Shown: piece by piece, positions 6,602 to 12,921 of the stretch
How the letters are laid out: each line of letters opens with the position of its first letter
Numbering within the stretch: the stretch's first letter is position 1
NCBI GenBank assembly: GCA_036563895.1
Contig: DATCLN010000077.1
Coordinates: 1-13,021 of the forward strand
DNA: 13,021 bases
Direction of reading: 5' to 3'
DNA from: ZCTH02-B3 sp036563895
GTDB lineage: Bacteria > Bacillota > Bacilli > Paenibacillales > Paenibacillaceae
Made by a program: the position numbers and the translations under genes
Notes under the pieces: generated by a model
Databases searched by the model: none
Told to the model about the DNA's origin: nothing
The model's input: the letters and a program-made list of their open reading frames with translations, nothing else

Positions 6602-8161
6602 TCATCCATGCGTCGGCATGACCACGCCGGGACCGCCCGCCGGGCGGAAAGCGCCGTCCAGGAACGTCAGCGTCTCGTTGCCGGACACCCGGAACGGATA
6701 CGACGCGCCCCCAAACCGCACCGTGCTTTCCACCTGCCGGACCGTCATGCCGATCAGCCCTTTCAGGTTGCCTTCGCGGTCGGTGACCAGCCGCACGCCG
6801 CTTGGAAACTCCGCCATCGTCCGTCCGTCCCGCAGGATTTCCGCCCGCTCCCGGCCGACGCGCAGCTCATACGCGACGCCGTCCACCGTCCTGCCGTACG
6901 AGGTCTCCTCCACCGGCGCCATATGCGCGCTCATCGGCCGGGGCAACAGCCCCGTGAACCACAACTCGCCTTCCGGCGTCGGCAAAATGCCGCACAGCCG
7001 CTCGATGTAGTCGAGCACGCACAAAATCGCAGGCGAATACGTCTCCGTGAATCCTTCCTCCCCCGTCCACGGGCTCAGGCACTGGGCGAATCGGGTCATG
7101 TTCGCCATGGCGGTGACGATCGGCTGCAGGACCCACGTCAGCTCCACATGCCGCCCGTGCCGCTCGAAGACGTGGGGCGCGCGGATCAGGCTGAGGAAGT
7201 TCGTCGCCCCCGCCCAGGTGTTGTAATGGGAAAACGGATCGAACCGCGGATCGTCCATGGCGATGGAGGTAAACGGATATTTGGCGAAAAACTTCCGCGT
7301 GCTCAGCAGATACCGTTTGAGCGCCGCCGCGAAAAACTCGCCGTCTCCCACTTCGCATGCCAGTACCCTTAGCAGCACGTCCGACTGGACGCGCACGAAC
7401 TCCCCGTTTTTGTCCCGGTCGTAGAAAAAGCCGTCCCGCTCGTCGTAGCAGTGCGCCATCAGGCTGCGCAGCGACCGCTCCGCCTTGGCCTCCCATCCGG
7501 CGGGCGACTCGCCGAGCTCGGCGGCCATCCGCGCCAGATACCTGCGGCTGCAGTAGACGCTGGCGGTGAGATCCGGCGCGAGAAACGGCAGGATCGGCGA
7601 ATCCGGATCGCACAGGGCCGGGTCCTCCAAGTGCGGCGTATCCGGCGCATGCCAGAAGCGCGGCGACAGGTCGTGTCCCGTGTCGAAGGCGCAAAACGCC
7701 TCCACGCACCCCGTCCCCCGCGTGTCGCGATGCGCCGCCAGCCAGCCGTCAAACCGGGCCAGCGCGTCGTACATGCGGCGAAGGAAGGACTGGTCACGCC
7801 CCGTCAGCAGGTAATGGTTCCACACGCTCCTGGCCGGCGGCGTCACCAGCTGGATTTGCCGGAAAACGGGCCCGCTTTCCGTGATCTTGTACGGAATCAG
7901 GCCGTCCTCCCGCTGCCAGCGGGCGAACCGTTCAAAGGTCGAGCGGGCGAGGGCGGGCGCAAAGCGCGTGAGGATCTCCGCGTTGATCGTCCCCGTGCTT
8001 TCCAGCCAGCACCCCCGGTAGACGCCGCCTTCCAGCAGCATCGGCTTCCCTTCCGGGTCCGCGGACACGCATCGGGGAAGCCGCGCGAGCGCTTCGGCGT
8101 GCACCCTGTCCAGCTGCCCCGTGTTTGTCCGAAAGACGACCCGTTCCAATTGAAGCTCCAT
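6602..8161 (-). CDS. (Alpha/alpha)6-barrel glycosidase, MGH1/GH63-like
   Basis: A 519-residue protein whose aromatic-rich repeats and helical pattern fit the six-hairpin toroid of the trehalase/GH63/mannosylglycerate-hydrolase-like superfamily. TGHDLSPRFW at 161-170 resembles the GH63-type motif carrying the acid Asp (Asp164), and EEGFTETYSP at 368-377 resembles the region with the basic Glu (Glu373). FDPFSHYNTWAGATNFL at 307-323 and WFTGLLP near 402 are further conserved-looking blocks. The last ~100 residues look beta-rich and may form an accessory sheet domain. No signal peptide is present. The ATG at 8161 has only a G-run (GGGGGGA) as ribosome binding site, about five bases upstream, so the start is the least certain part. 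It is first in a two-gene unit with the GH43-like gene, suggesting joint attack on an imported oligosaccharide. The 232 bp upstream (8162-8393) hold a possible -10 box, TACAAT on the minus strand near 8200, but no convincing -35 and nothing else I can name. Confidence 0.75.
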   Translation of the reverse strand: MELQLERVVFRTNTGQLDRVHAEALARLPRCVSADPEGKPMLLEGGVYRGCWLESTGTINAEILTRFAPALARSTFERFARWQREDGLIPYKITESGPVFRQIQLVTPPARSVWNHYLLTGRDQSFLRRMYDALARFDGWLAAHRDTRGTGCVEAFCAFDTGHDLSPRFWHAPDTPHLEDPALCDPDSPILPFLAPDLTASVYCSRRYLARMAAELGESPAGWEAKAERSLRSLMAHCYDERDGFFYDRDKNGEFVRVQSDVLLRVLACEVGDGEFFAAALKRYLLSTRKFFAKYPFTSIAMDDPRFDPFSHYNTWAGATNFLSLIRAPHVFERHGRHVELTWVLQPIVTAMANMTRFAQCLSPWTGEEGFTETYSPAILCVLDYIERLCGILPTPEGELWFTGLLPRPMSAHMAPVEETSYGRTVDGVAYELRVGRERAEILRDGRTMAEFPSGVRLVTDREGNLKGLIGMTVRQVESTVRFGGASYPFRVSGNETLTFLDGAFRPAGGPGVVMPTHG

Positions 8162-8393
8162 CGCTGTCCCCCCAGCCGTCAGCCCTTTCTCTCTCCTTCA
8201 TTGTAAAAAATCAAGGATGCCCGCGCTTTCGCAAAAATCGGATGTTTCATGCAAAATTTTCGGGTTCGGGCCGGATGCAGGTTCGGACTGGACGCGGGTT
8301 CGGCGGGATTTGCAAACAACAGGCTGCGTCGGAAGGATGAGATTCTTGGAAGCGGGTCGCGAGGGGAAAGCAACCATCCGGCAGCGATCAGTC

Positions 8394-9092
8394 TCACTCC
8401 GTCTCCGGGATCAGCCCGGCCCGGTGAAGGATTGTCACCAGCCGGTAAAAATCAACCCCTCCTCCATTCGGCGTGTCAATCAGCTTCGCACGCACCGCGG
8501 CGTCAACGGCCTCTTTCGCCCAAGGCGGAATGTCCATATTGCAGCGCTTTTGCAGAGCCTCGACTTCCTTTCGCAGTTGCGCTACCTGTTCGGTCAGTTC
8601 CTTCAGTGCCTCCATGGCTTTCTCCGCCTCCCTGTCATACTTTTCGAGATTGTCTCTCCGGATGATGGCCCATATTTTCGAACCATAATTCGGGTCCGTC
8701 GCGTAACCGCACAATTGGAGCATTTCCGCCTGCTCCTTCGGCGTTTTCGCTTCAATCACGCGCTTGTATCGTTGCCGCAATCGGAAAAACAGGAGCGCCT
8801 GGTCCTTCAGGCAGTGTTCGATCGAAGCATAGGCCCTAAAGTCGGCGGTTGGTGTTTCGACCCGTCCCTCATATACCTCCCACGTCCTTTTGCTGGCAGC
8901 CTTCCCATCCCAATATGGGGTCCGTACGCCGTCGCCAACTTTGTACCCTACGAGGTTGTTCCAACTGTTAAGCCGGCCGCCGGTCTCCAGCAGCATCTGG
9001 GCGATACTGACCGATGGAAAAAGCGGGCCGCCATCGACTTTCACCTTCACGGCAACCGGCGCCACGATTGCGATGAATTCCGAACGAGTCAC
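8394..9092 (-). CDS. Phage-type glucosaminidase / endolysin-like protein
   Basis: A predicted peptidoglycan hydrolase of the endo-beta-N-acetylglucosaminidase (FlgJ/LytD-like) fold, 232 residues. The N-terminal domain (about 1-150) contains SVSIAQMLLETGG with candidate catalytic Glu36, LVGYKVGDG, the WDGK and FRAYAS motifs, and YATDPNYGSKIW at 130-141. A coiled coil follows at about 150-184, and then a C-terminal module (188-228) with PPWAKEAVDAAV and DFYRLVTILHRAGL, which I recognise from phage lysins of Firmicutes. The GTG at 9092 is chosen because GGAGG lies about eleven bases upstream and because it overlaps the stop of an upstream membrane-peptide reading frame (GTGA). The frame stays open to an ATG at 9182, but that extension lacks the domain's character. 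No signal peptide is present, as expected for a holin-dependent enzyme. No other phage gene is visible, so this is a stranded or domesticated lysin. Confidence 0.8.
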   Translation of the reverse strand: MTRSEFIAIVAPVAVKVKVDGGPLFPSVSIAQMLLETGGRLNSWNNLVGYKVGDGVRTPYWDGKAASKRTWEVYEGRVETPTADFRAYASIEHCLKDQALLFFRLRQRYKRVIEAKTPKEQAEMLQLCGYATDPNYGSKIWAIIRRDNLEKYDREAEKAMEALKELTEQVAQLRKEVEALQKRCNMDIPPWAKEAVDAAVRAKLIDTPNGGGVDFYRLVTILHRAGLIPETE

Positions 9093-9178
9093 GATTCGAT
9101 CAACCTCCACAGGATCGCAACTGCCCCCGCGATCACCGCCGTGGTCAGCGCGCCACCCGCTGTCCTCCAGGCCCTCAG
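9089..9178 (-). pseudogene. Remnant of a small one-helix membrane peptide gene (holin-like position)
   Basis: On the minus strand a 29-codon frame runs from just after a TGA (9179-9181) to a TGA at 9089-9091, which overlaps the GTG start of the lysin (GTGA). The translation contains TAGGALTTAVIAGAVAILW followed by RLIES: a single hydrophobic helix with a short charged tail. No ATG, GTG or TTG lies at its beginning, so the 5' end appears to be lost. Position and overlap suggest a phage lysis-cassette gene translationally coupled to the lysin. It could also be non-coding sequence that happens to be open. Confidence 0.4.
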
Positions 9179-9237
9179 TCACATCTTAGGGGATGGAACC
9201 GTAATAACGTGGCGGCTACAACTCTCCCATCACCCGA

Positions 9238-9251
9238 AGGAAACGGTTTCC
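9238..9251. promoter_or_regulatory. cre-like palindrome (weak candidate)
   Basis: AGGAAACGGTTTCC contains 6-bp arms GGAAAC/GTTTCC around one base and matches about 10 of 14 positions of the Bacillus catabolite-responsive element (TGWAARCGYTWWCA). It lies about 90 bp upstream of the -35 box of the lacI-family gene. Otherwise 9183-9337 shows no feature that I can support. Confidence 0.2.
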
Positions 9252-9337
9252 GCAGCCTGGCACATGCGTTAACGGACTGTATGTCCATCAGCCCGGTCCT
9301 CTGCTGTCACCCTCACCGTACCGGCGGCAGCACGCCG

Positions 9338-9366
9338 TTGACAGCGCTTCACTCCCGCATTATGAT
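9338..9366 (+). promoter_or_regulatory. Strong SigA-type promoter of the lacI-family gene
   Basis: TTGACA (9338-9343), exactly 17 bp, then TATGAT (9361-9366). The -35 is consensus and the -10 differs at one base. Transcription would start near 9373, about 54 nt before the ATG. Confidence 0.8.
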
Positions 9367-9371
9367 GAACT

Positions 9372-9391
9372 TGATGAATACGTAACCATAC
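9372..9391. promoter_or_regulatory. Degenerate LacI-family operator at the predicted transcription start of its own gene
   Basis: Aligned on the central CG, TGATGAATACGTAACCATAC matches 14 of 20 bases of the perfect palindrome at 10492-10511, including the unbroken core TGAATACGTA. It lies at the predicted transcription start of the lacI-family gene, the expected place for autorepression. Confidence 0.5.
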
Positions 9392-9426
9392 ACAAAGTTC
9401 GGCTTCTCCGGCACGAGGGGGACGAG

Positions 9427-10446
9427 ATGGTTTCCTCAAAAGATGTCGCCAGACTGGCGGGCGTTTCCCAATCGACCGTTTCGCGGGTGCTGAACCACGC
9501 CCCCAACGTCAGTCCGGAAACGAGGCAAAAGGTGCTTTCGGCGATCGAGCAGCTGCAATACACCCCCAATCTGATCGCTCGCAGCCTGGTGACCCGGTCG
9601 ACCAAAACGATCGCGCTGATCTCCGGCACGCTCCGCAACGGCTTTTTCGTGGAAACGACCGACGCCATCGTAAATTACGCCACCGCGCGGGGATACCAGA
9701 CCATGGTCTACTTTAAGGAAGACGGGCTGGATGAGGTGTTCGACCTCGTGCTCGGAAGCAAGGTGGACGGGTTGTTGCTGGCGACCATCGAACTGGACGA
9801 TCCCCTCTGGGAGAAAATCGACCGATCGCGGATTCCGTGCGTCTTTTTTAATCGGAAGCCGCGCGAAGGCGGCAACTACGTCATTTTCGACAACCAGCTC
9901 GCCGCCGAATTGGTCGCGAACCATTTGCTGGAGCTCGGGCACGAGCGGATCGCCTTTTTGTGCGGCAACACCAACGTCTCCACGTTTCACGACCGCAAGG
10001 TCGGTTTCGAAAAGGCGATGGAAGCCGCGGGCGTGAAGATCGACCCGGCGCTGGTGCACGTATTCGATCCGAAAATTCCGGGGGAGGTGGAAAAATACGC
10101 CCGCAAGCTGATGCATATGGCCCATCCGCCTTCCGCCATTTTTTGTTCGACGGATATGATCGCTTTGCTGTGCATGGACGCCATCATGGCCATGGGCTAC
10201 CGAATTCCCGAAGACGTGAGCGTCGCCGGAATCGACAACATCTCCATCTCCGCGCACCAGGCCATTCAGCTCACCAGCGCGGGCCACGCCAAATTCAATC
10301 TCGGGGAGCTTGCGGTCGAGTATCTCATCGAGATGATCGAGCAGGAAGAAAAACCGACGGAATGGAAGCAGATCACGCTCAAGCCGGAACTGTTCGTGCG
10401 AAGGACGACGGCGCGAAAAGGAGAGCGGTCCGGCGCAAGCCGGTAG
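9427..10446 (+). CDS. LacI-family transcriptional regulator
   Basis: A 339-residue regulator with the classic N-terminal helix-turn-helix at 4-24 (SKDVARLAGVSQSTVSRVLNH) and the hinge helix near 47-56 (TPNLIARSLV). A periplasmic-binding-protein-like sensor domain covers about 60-330, with the signature VAGIDNISIS. The ATG at 9427 has GAGGGGG about five bases upstream. It is expected to bind the palindrome before the following dehydrogenase gene and the degenerate copy at its own promoter, so local repression released by a small-molecule inducer is likely. The inducer cannot be told from the sequence; the downstream SSADH-like enzyme and the alcohol-dehydrogenase remnant hint at a hydroxy-acid, semialdehyde or sugar derivative. 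LacI regulators usually answer to sugars. Confidence 0.92.
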   Translation: MVSSKDVARLAGVSQSTVSRVLNHAPNVSPETRQKVLSAIEQLQYTPNLIARSLVTRSTKTIALISGTLRNGFFVETTDAIVNYATARGYQTMVYFKEDGLDEVFDLVLGSKVDGLLLATIELDDPLWEKIDRSRIPCVFFNRKPREGGNYVIFDNQLAAELVANHLLELGHERIAFLCGNTNVSTFHDRKVGFEKAMEAAGVKIDPALVHVFDPKIPGEVEKYARKLMHMAHPPSAIFCSTDMIALLCMDAIMAMGYRIPEDVSVAGIDNISISAHQAIQLTSAGHAKFNLGELAVEYLIEMIEQEEKPTEWKQITLKPELFVRRTTARKGERSGASR

Positions 10447-10491
10447 GTCGGAGCAGGTCGGCAAAACGCCAACAATTTTTGTTTTTTCCTT

Positions 10492-10511
10492 TTGTGAATA
10501 CGTATTCACAA
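10492..10511. promoter_or_regulatory. Perfect 20-bp palindrome, LacI-family operator upstream of the aldehyde dehydrogenase
   Basis: TTGTGAATACGTATTCACAA is perfectly self-complementary, with the central CG typical of LacI-family operators. It lies 46 bp after the regulator's stop and 22 bp before the dehydrogenase start. A weak promoter, TTGTTT (10479-10484) and TATTCA (10503-10508) with an 18-bp spacer, would have its -10 inside the operator. A second promoter and local repression are therefore likely, in addition to any read-through from the regulator gene. Confidence 0.8.
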
Positions 10512-10533
10512 CTATTCGACGGGAGGAATCAGC

Positions 10534-11979
10534 ATGATCCAGCATCGGTTGTTTATAAACGGAGAATGGAAAGAGGCCGAATCGGGCCAATGGTACGACA
10601 TCGTCAACCCCGCCACCGGGGAAGCGGTCGCGGTCGCGGCGTACGGGGACGAACGCGACGCGGAAAAGGCGGCGGACGCCGCGCACCGGGCGTTTGCCGA
10701 TTGGGCCAAAACGCCCGCGCCCGTCCGGGCCGATGTGCTGATGCGCATCTACAGGGGAATGCTGGACCGCGCCGAAGAAATCGCCCGCGCCATCACGGCG
10801 GAAATGGGCAAACCGATTCGCGAGGCGCGCGGAGAAGTGAGCATCGCCGCTGAGTACGTCCGCTGGAACGCGGAAGAAGCGAGGCGCATTTACGGGTACA
10901 CCATTCCCTCCCAGGTTCCGCACAAGCGCCTGCACACGCTGCGTCAGCCGGTCGGTCCGGTGGCCGCGATCACGCCGTGGAATTTCCCCATTTCCATGGT
11001 GACGCGAAAGATCGCGCCGGCGCTCGCCGCCGGATGCACCGTGGTGTTCAAGCCGGCCAGCCAATCTCCGGGAGCCGCGGCGATTTTCTTCCAGATCGCC
11101 GCGGATGCCGGGCTTCCTCCGGGCGTGCTCAACCTGGTGACCGGAAGCGCGTCCCGCATCACCGGACAATGGCTGGCCGACCGCCGCATCCGCAAGATCA
11201 CCTTCACCGGCTCCACGGAAATCGGAAAGCAGCTGGCCCGCGGCGCCGCGGATCAAATGAAGCGGGTTTCCATGGAGCTGGGCGGGCACGCGCCGTTCAT
11301 CGTGTTTGAAGACGCCGATCTGGATCTGGCCGTCGAAGGGGCGATCGCGAGCAAGTTCCGCAACAACGGCCAAACCTGCATCTGCGCCAACCGCATTTAC
11401 GTGCAAAAAAGCGTAAAGGAAGCCTTTGTGCAAAAGCTGAAAGCGCGCGTGGAAGCGCTCCGGATCGGCGACGGAATGGACGAAACCGTGGACCTGGGGC
11501 CGCTGGTCGATCAGGCCGCCGTGCGAAAAGTCGAGGAACACGTCCGCGACGCCGTCGCCAAAGGGGCCCGGGTGGTGACGGGCGGGCGCCGGCTGGACGA
11601 ACCTCCCTTTGACAAAGGCTGCTTTTATGCGCCCACCGTTTTGGACGAAGCGGACGAAACGATGCTGATCTCCCGCGAGGAAACGTTCGGTCCGGTCGCG
11701 CCGGTCTACGCTTTCGAGACGGAGGAAGAGGTGATCCGGCGCGCCAACGACACGGTGTACGGCCTGGCCGCGTACTTTTACACCAACGACCTGTCAAGGG
11801 CGGCCCGCGTTTCGGAAGCGCTTGAGTACGGCATGGTCGGCGTGAACGATCCGGTGATGACCACCGTCCAGGGGCCGTTTGGCGGCGTAAAGGAAAGCGG
11901 CATGGGACGCGAAGGGGGCCCCGACAGCCTGCACGATTTTCTGGAAACGAAGTTTGTGTCCACCGTCATCCGCATTTGA
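10534..11979 (+). CDS. NAD(P)-dependent aldehyde dehydrogenase, succinate-semialdehyde dehydrogenase (GabD) type
   Basis: A 481-residue member of the aldehyde dehydrogenase superfamily, cytoplasmic, oxidising an aldehyde to an acid. Landmarks are PWNF (Asn150), Lys173 in FKPA, TFTGSTEIGK at 223-232, Glu248 in MELGG and the catalytic Cys282 within NNGQTCICANR. The second cysteine two residues later (Cys284) matches the GabD redox pair, which favours succinate or a similar semialdehyde. The ending with GPFGGVKESGMGREGG is also GabD-like. The start ATG has GGGAGGA six bases upstream. It lies downstream of the LacI regulator and its operator, and 40 bp before a remnant of an iron-containing alcohol dehydrogenase. 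The original operon probably oxidised an alcohol to an aldehyde and then to an acid, such as 4-hydroxybutyrate to succinate; that pair is now broken. It is distinct from the KGSA dehydrogenase at 1670-3139. Confidence 0.88.
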   Translation: MIQHRLFINGEWKEAESGQWYDIVNPATGEAVAVAAYGDERDAEKAADAAHRAFADWAKTPAPVRADVLMRIYRGMLDRAEEIARAITAEMGKPIREARGEVSIAAEYVRWNAEEARRIYGYTIPSQVPHKRLHTLRQPVGPVAAITPWNFPISMVTRKIAPALAAGCTVVFKPASQSPGAAAIFFQIAADAGLPPGVLNLVTGSASRITGQWLADRRIRKITFTGSTEIGKQLARGAADQMKRVSMELGGHAPFIVFEDADLDLAVEGAIASKFRNNGQTCICANRIYVQKSVKEAFVQKLKARVEALRIGDGMDETVDLGPLVDQAAVRKVEEHVRDAVAKGARVVTGGRRLDEPPFDKGCFYAPTVLDEADETMLISREETFGPVAPVYAFETEEEVIRRANDTVYGLAAYFYTNDLSRAARVSEALEYGMVGVNDPVMTTVQGPFGGVKESGMGREGGPDSLHDFLETKFVSTVIRI

Positions 11980-12019
11980 AACGAATGAAAATCGCTTTTC
12001 CACAAGGAGAGAGCAAACC

Positions 12020-12193
12020 GTGAGCGCATTGGCCACCTTCAGAACCGCCGGCACGATCTGGTTCGGCGAGGGCGCGGCCCGGCAAATCGGCGAAGCGTGC
12101 AAACTGAAAAACCCGGATTTGTACGGAAAGCTGGAACCGTACCATCTTCCGACCGAATTCGTCATCCGCGAATCGTGCAAACCCGTCGAGTGA
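12020..12193 (+). pseudogene. In-frame chimera: start of an iron-containing alcohol dehydrogenase fused to the tail of a LacI-family regulator
   Basis: A 57-codon frame starts at GTG with AAGGAGAG eight bases upstream. Residues 1-27 (SALATFRTAGTIWFGEGAA and RQIGEAC) are the typical beginning of a group III iron-containing alcohol dehydrogenase. The following residues (NPDLYGKLEPY then HLPTEFVIRESCKPVE) match no such enzyme and look like the last ~28 residues of a LacI-type regulator, whose tails read NPD...LPTE.V.RESC. It is not the tail of the LacI protein at 9427-10446, which ends differently. A 9-bp direct repeat CGTGCAAAC occurs at 12096-12104, at the junction, and at 12174-12182. An internal deletion spanning two former neighbouring genes is the simplest account. 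The product, if made, has no complete domain. It follows the SSADH-like gene by 40 bp and is presumably transcribed with it. Confidence 0.7.
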
Positions 12194-12330
12194 CCGGCGT
12201 TGCGAATTATCCTTCTTCGGCAAAATGCCCAGCCCGAAGTCGTGAAGCAAGTCCGGGCCCCGCCACGGTTTCTTTCCCGCTCGCCGATGCGATAAAATGG
12301 ACACGACACCACAAGCGAGGAGCATCGGCC

Positions 12331-12921
12331 ATGATCTACCCCTATCACGGCAAGGAACCGAACATCCACCCGTCCGTTTTCATCGCGGATTACGTCACCA
12401 TCTCGGGAGACGTGACCATCGGCGAGGACACCAACATCTGGTTCGGCACCGTCATTCGAGGGGATGTGGCTCCGACGATCATCGGAAAACGCTGCAGCAT
12501 CCAGGATCTGAGCTGCCTGCACCAAAGCCCGGGCAACCCTCTGATCATCGAGGACGAAGTCATCGTCGGCCACAAGGTAATGCTGCACAGCGCGATCATC
12601 CGCAAACGGGCCCTGATCGGCATGGGGGCCATCGTCCTGGACAGGGCCGAAATCGGCGAAGGCGCCATCGTCGCCGCCGGAACCGTGGTGCCTCCCGGCA
12701 AAAAAATCCCGCCCCACACGGTGGTGATGGGCAATCCCGCGAAAGTCGTCCGGGAAGTGACGGACGAAGAGCGAAAGGACATGGACCGCATCGTCCGGCA
12801 ATACGTCGAAAGAGGGAAGTATTATCAATCGCTGAAAAATCGAGTAGAAGGGGGCGGCCAGCCCCCGTCCTCTCACACCACCTGGCATGCGGGTCCGCAC
12901 CAGGCGGTTCCGAAGAGTTAA
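12331..12921 (+). CDS. Gamma-class carbonic-anhydrase-like protein with its 3' end interrupted by a group II intron
   Basis: A left-handed beta-helix hexapeptide-repeat protein of the YrdA/PaaY gamma-carbonic-anhydrase group. Residues 12-135 carry the repeats. The three histidines of the metal site are present: His64 in CLHQS, and His81 and His86 in VGHKVMLH. MGNPAKVVREVTDEE near 133-147 begins the usual C-terminal helix. The ATG has GAGGAG about eight bases upstream. A possible -10 box, TAAAAT (12293-12298), has no good -35. The native protein should end around residue 170-180. Here the frame from about codon 171 (RVEGGGQPPS and on to PKS) is antisense group II intron sequence, and the stop at 12919-12921 lies inside the intron. 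So the gene has a replaced tail of about 25 residues. The enzymatic core is intact and may still fold. Real carbonic anhydrase activity is known for only some of this family. Confidence 0.85.
   Translation: MIYPYHGKEPNIHPSVFIADYVTISGDVTIGEDTNIWFGTVIRGDVAPTIIGKRCSIQDLSCLHQSPGNPLIIEDEVIVGHKVMLHSAIIRKRALIGMGAIVLDRAEIGEGAIVAAGTVVPPGKKIPPHTVVMGNPAKVVREVTDEERKDMDRIVRQYVERGKYYQSLKNRVEGGGQPPSSHTTWHAGPHQAVPKS
12876..12910 (-). ncRNA. Domain V-like catalytic hairpin of the group II intron
   Basis: Minus-strand ACCGCCTGG (12900-12908) pairs with CCAGGTGGT (12877-12885), nine pairs with one G-T wobble. The upper stem is TGCG/CGCA closed by a GACC loop. A two-base bulge (TG) on the 3' side between the two stems is the hallmark of domain V. 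The flanking GGAACC and GTGTGAGAGGACGGGGGC are familiar to me from bacterial group II introns. At 32-34 nt the length agrees. Confidence 0.65.

Noticed and set aside
6579..6605. The upstream ATG of the GH43-like gene with an ATGA overlap to the preceding stop
   Set aside because: No Shine-Dalgarno precedes it, whereas the ATG at 6578 has AAAGGAG at ideal distance; the extra nine residues are basic and outside the fold.
9436..11541. A 701-codon minus-strand open frame opposite the lacI and aldehyde dehydrogenase genes
   Set aside because: It spans both genes and their intergenic operator, has no plausible domain, and the plus strand encodes complete known families there.
12206..12236. A hairpin after the chimeric frame (CTTCGG ... 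CCGAAG) as a terminator
   Set aside because: The six-base stem has a loop of more than ten bases and no T-run, so it is too weak to call.
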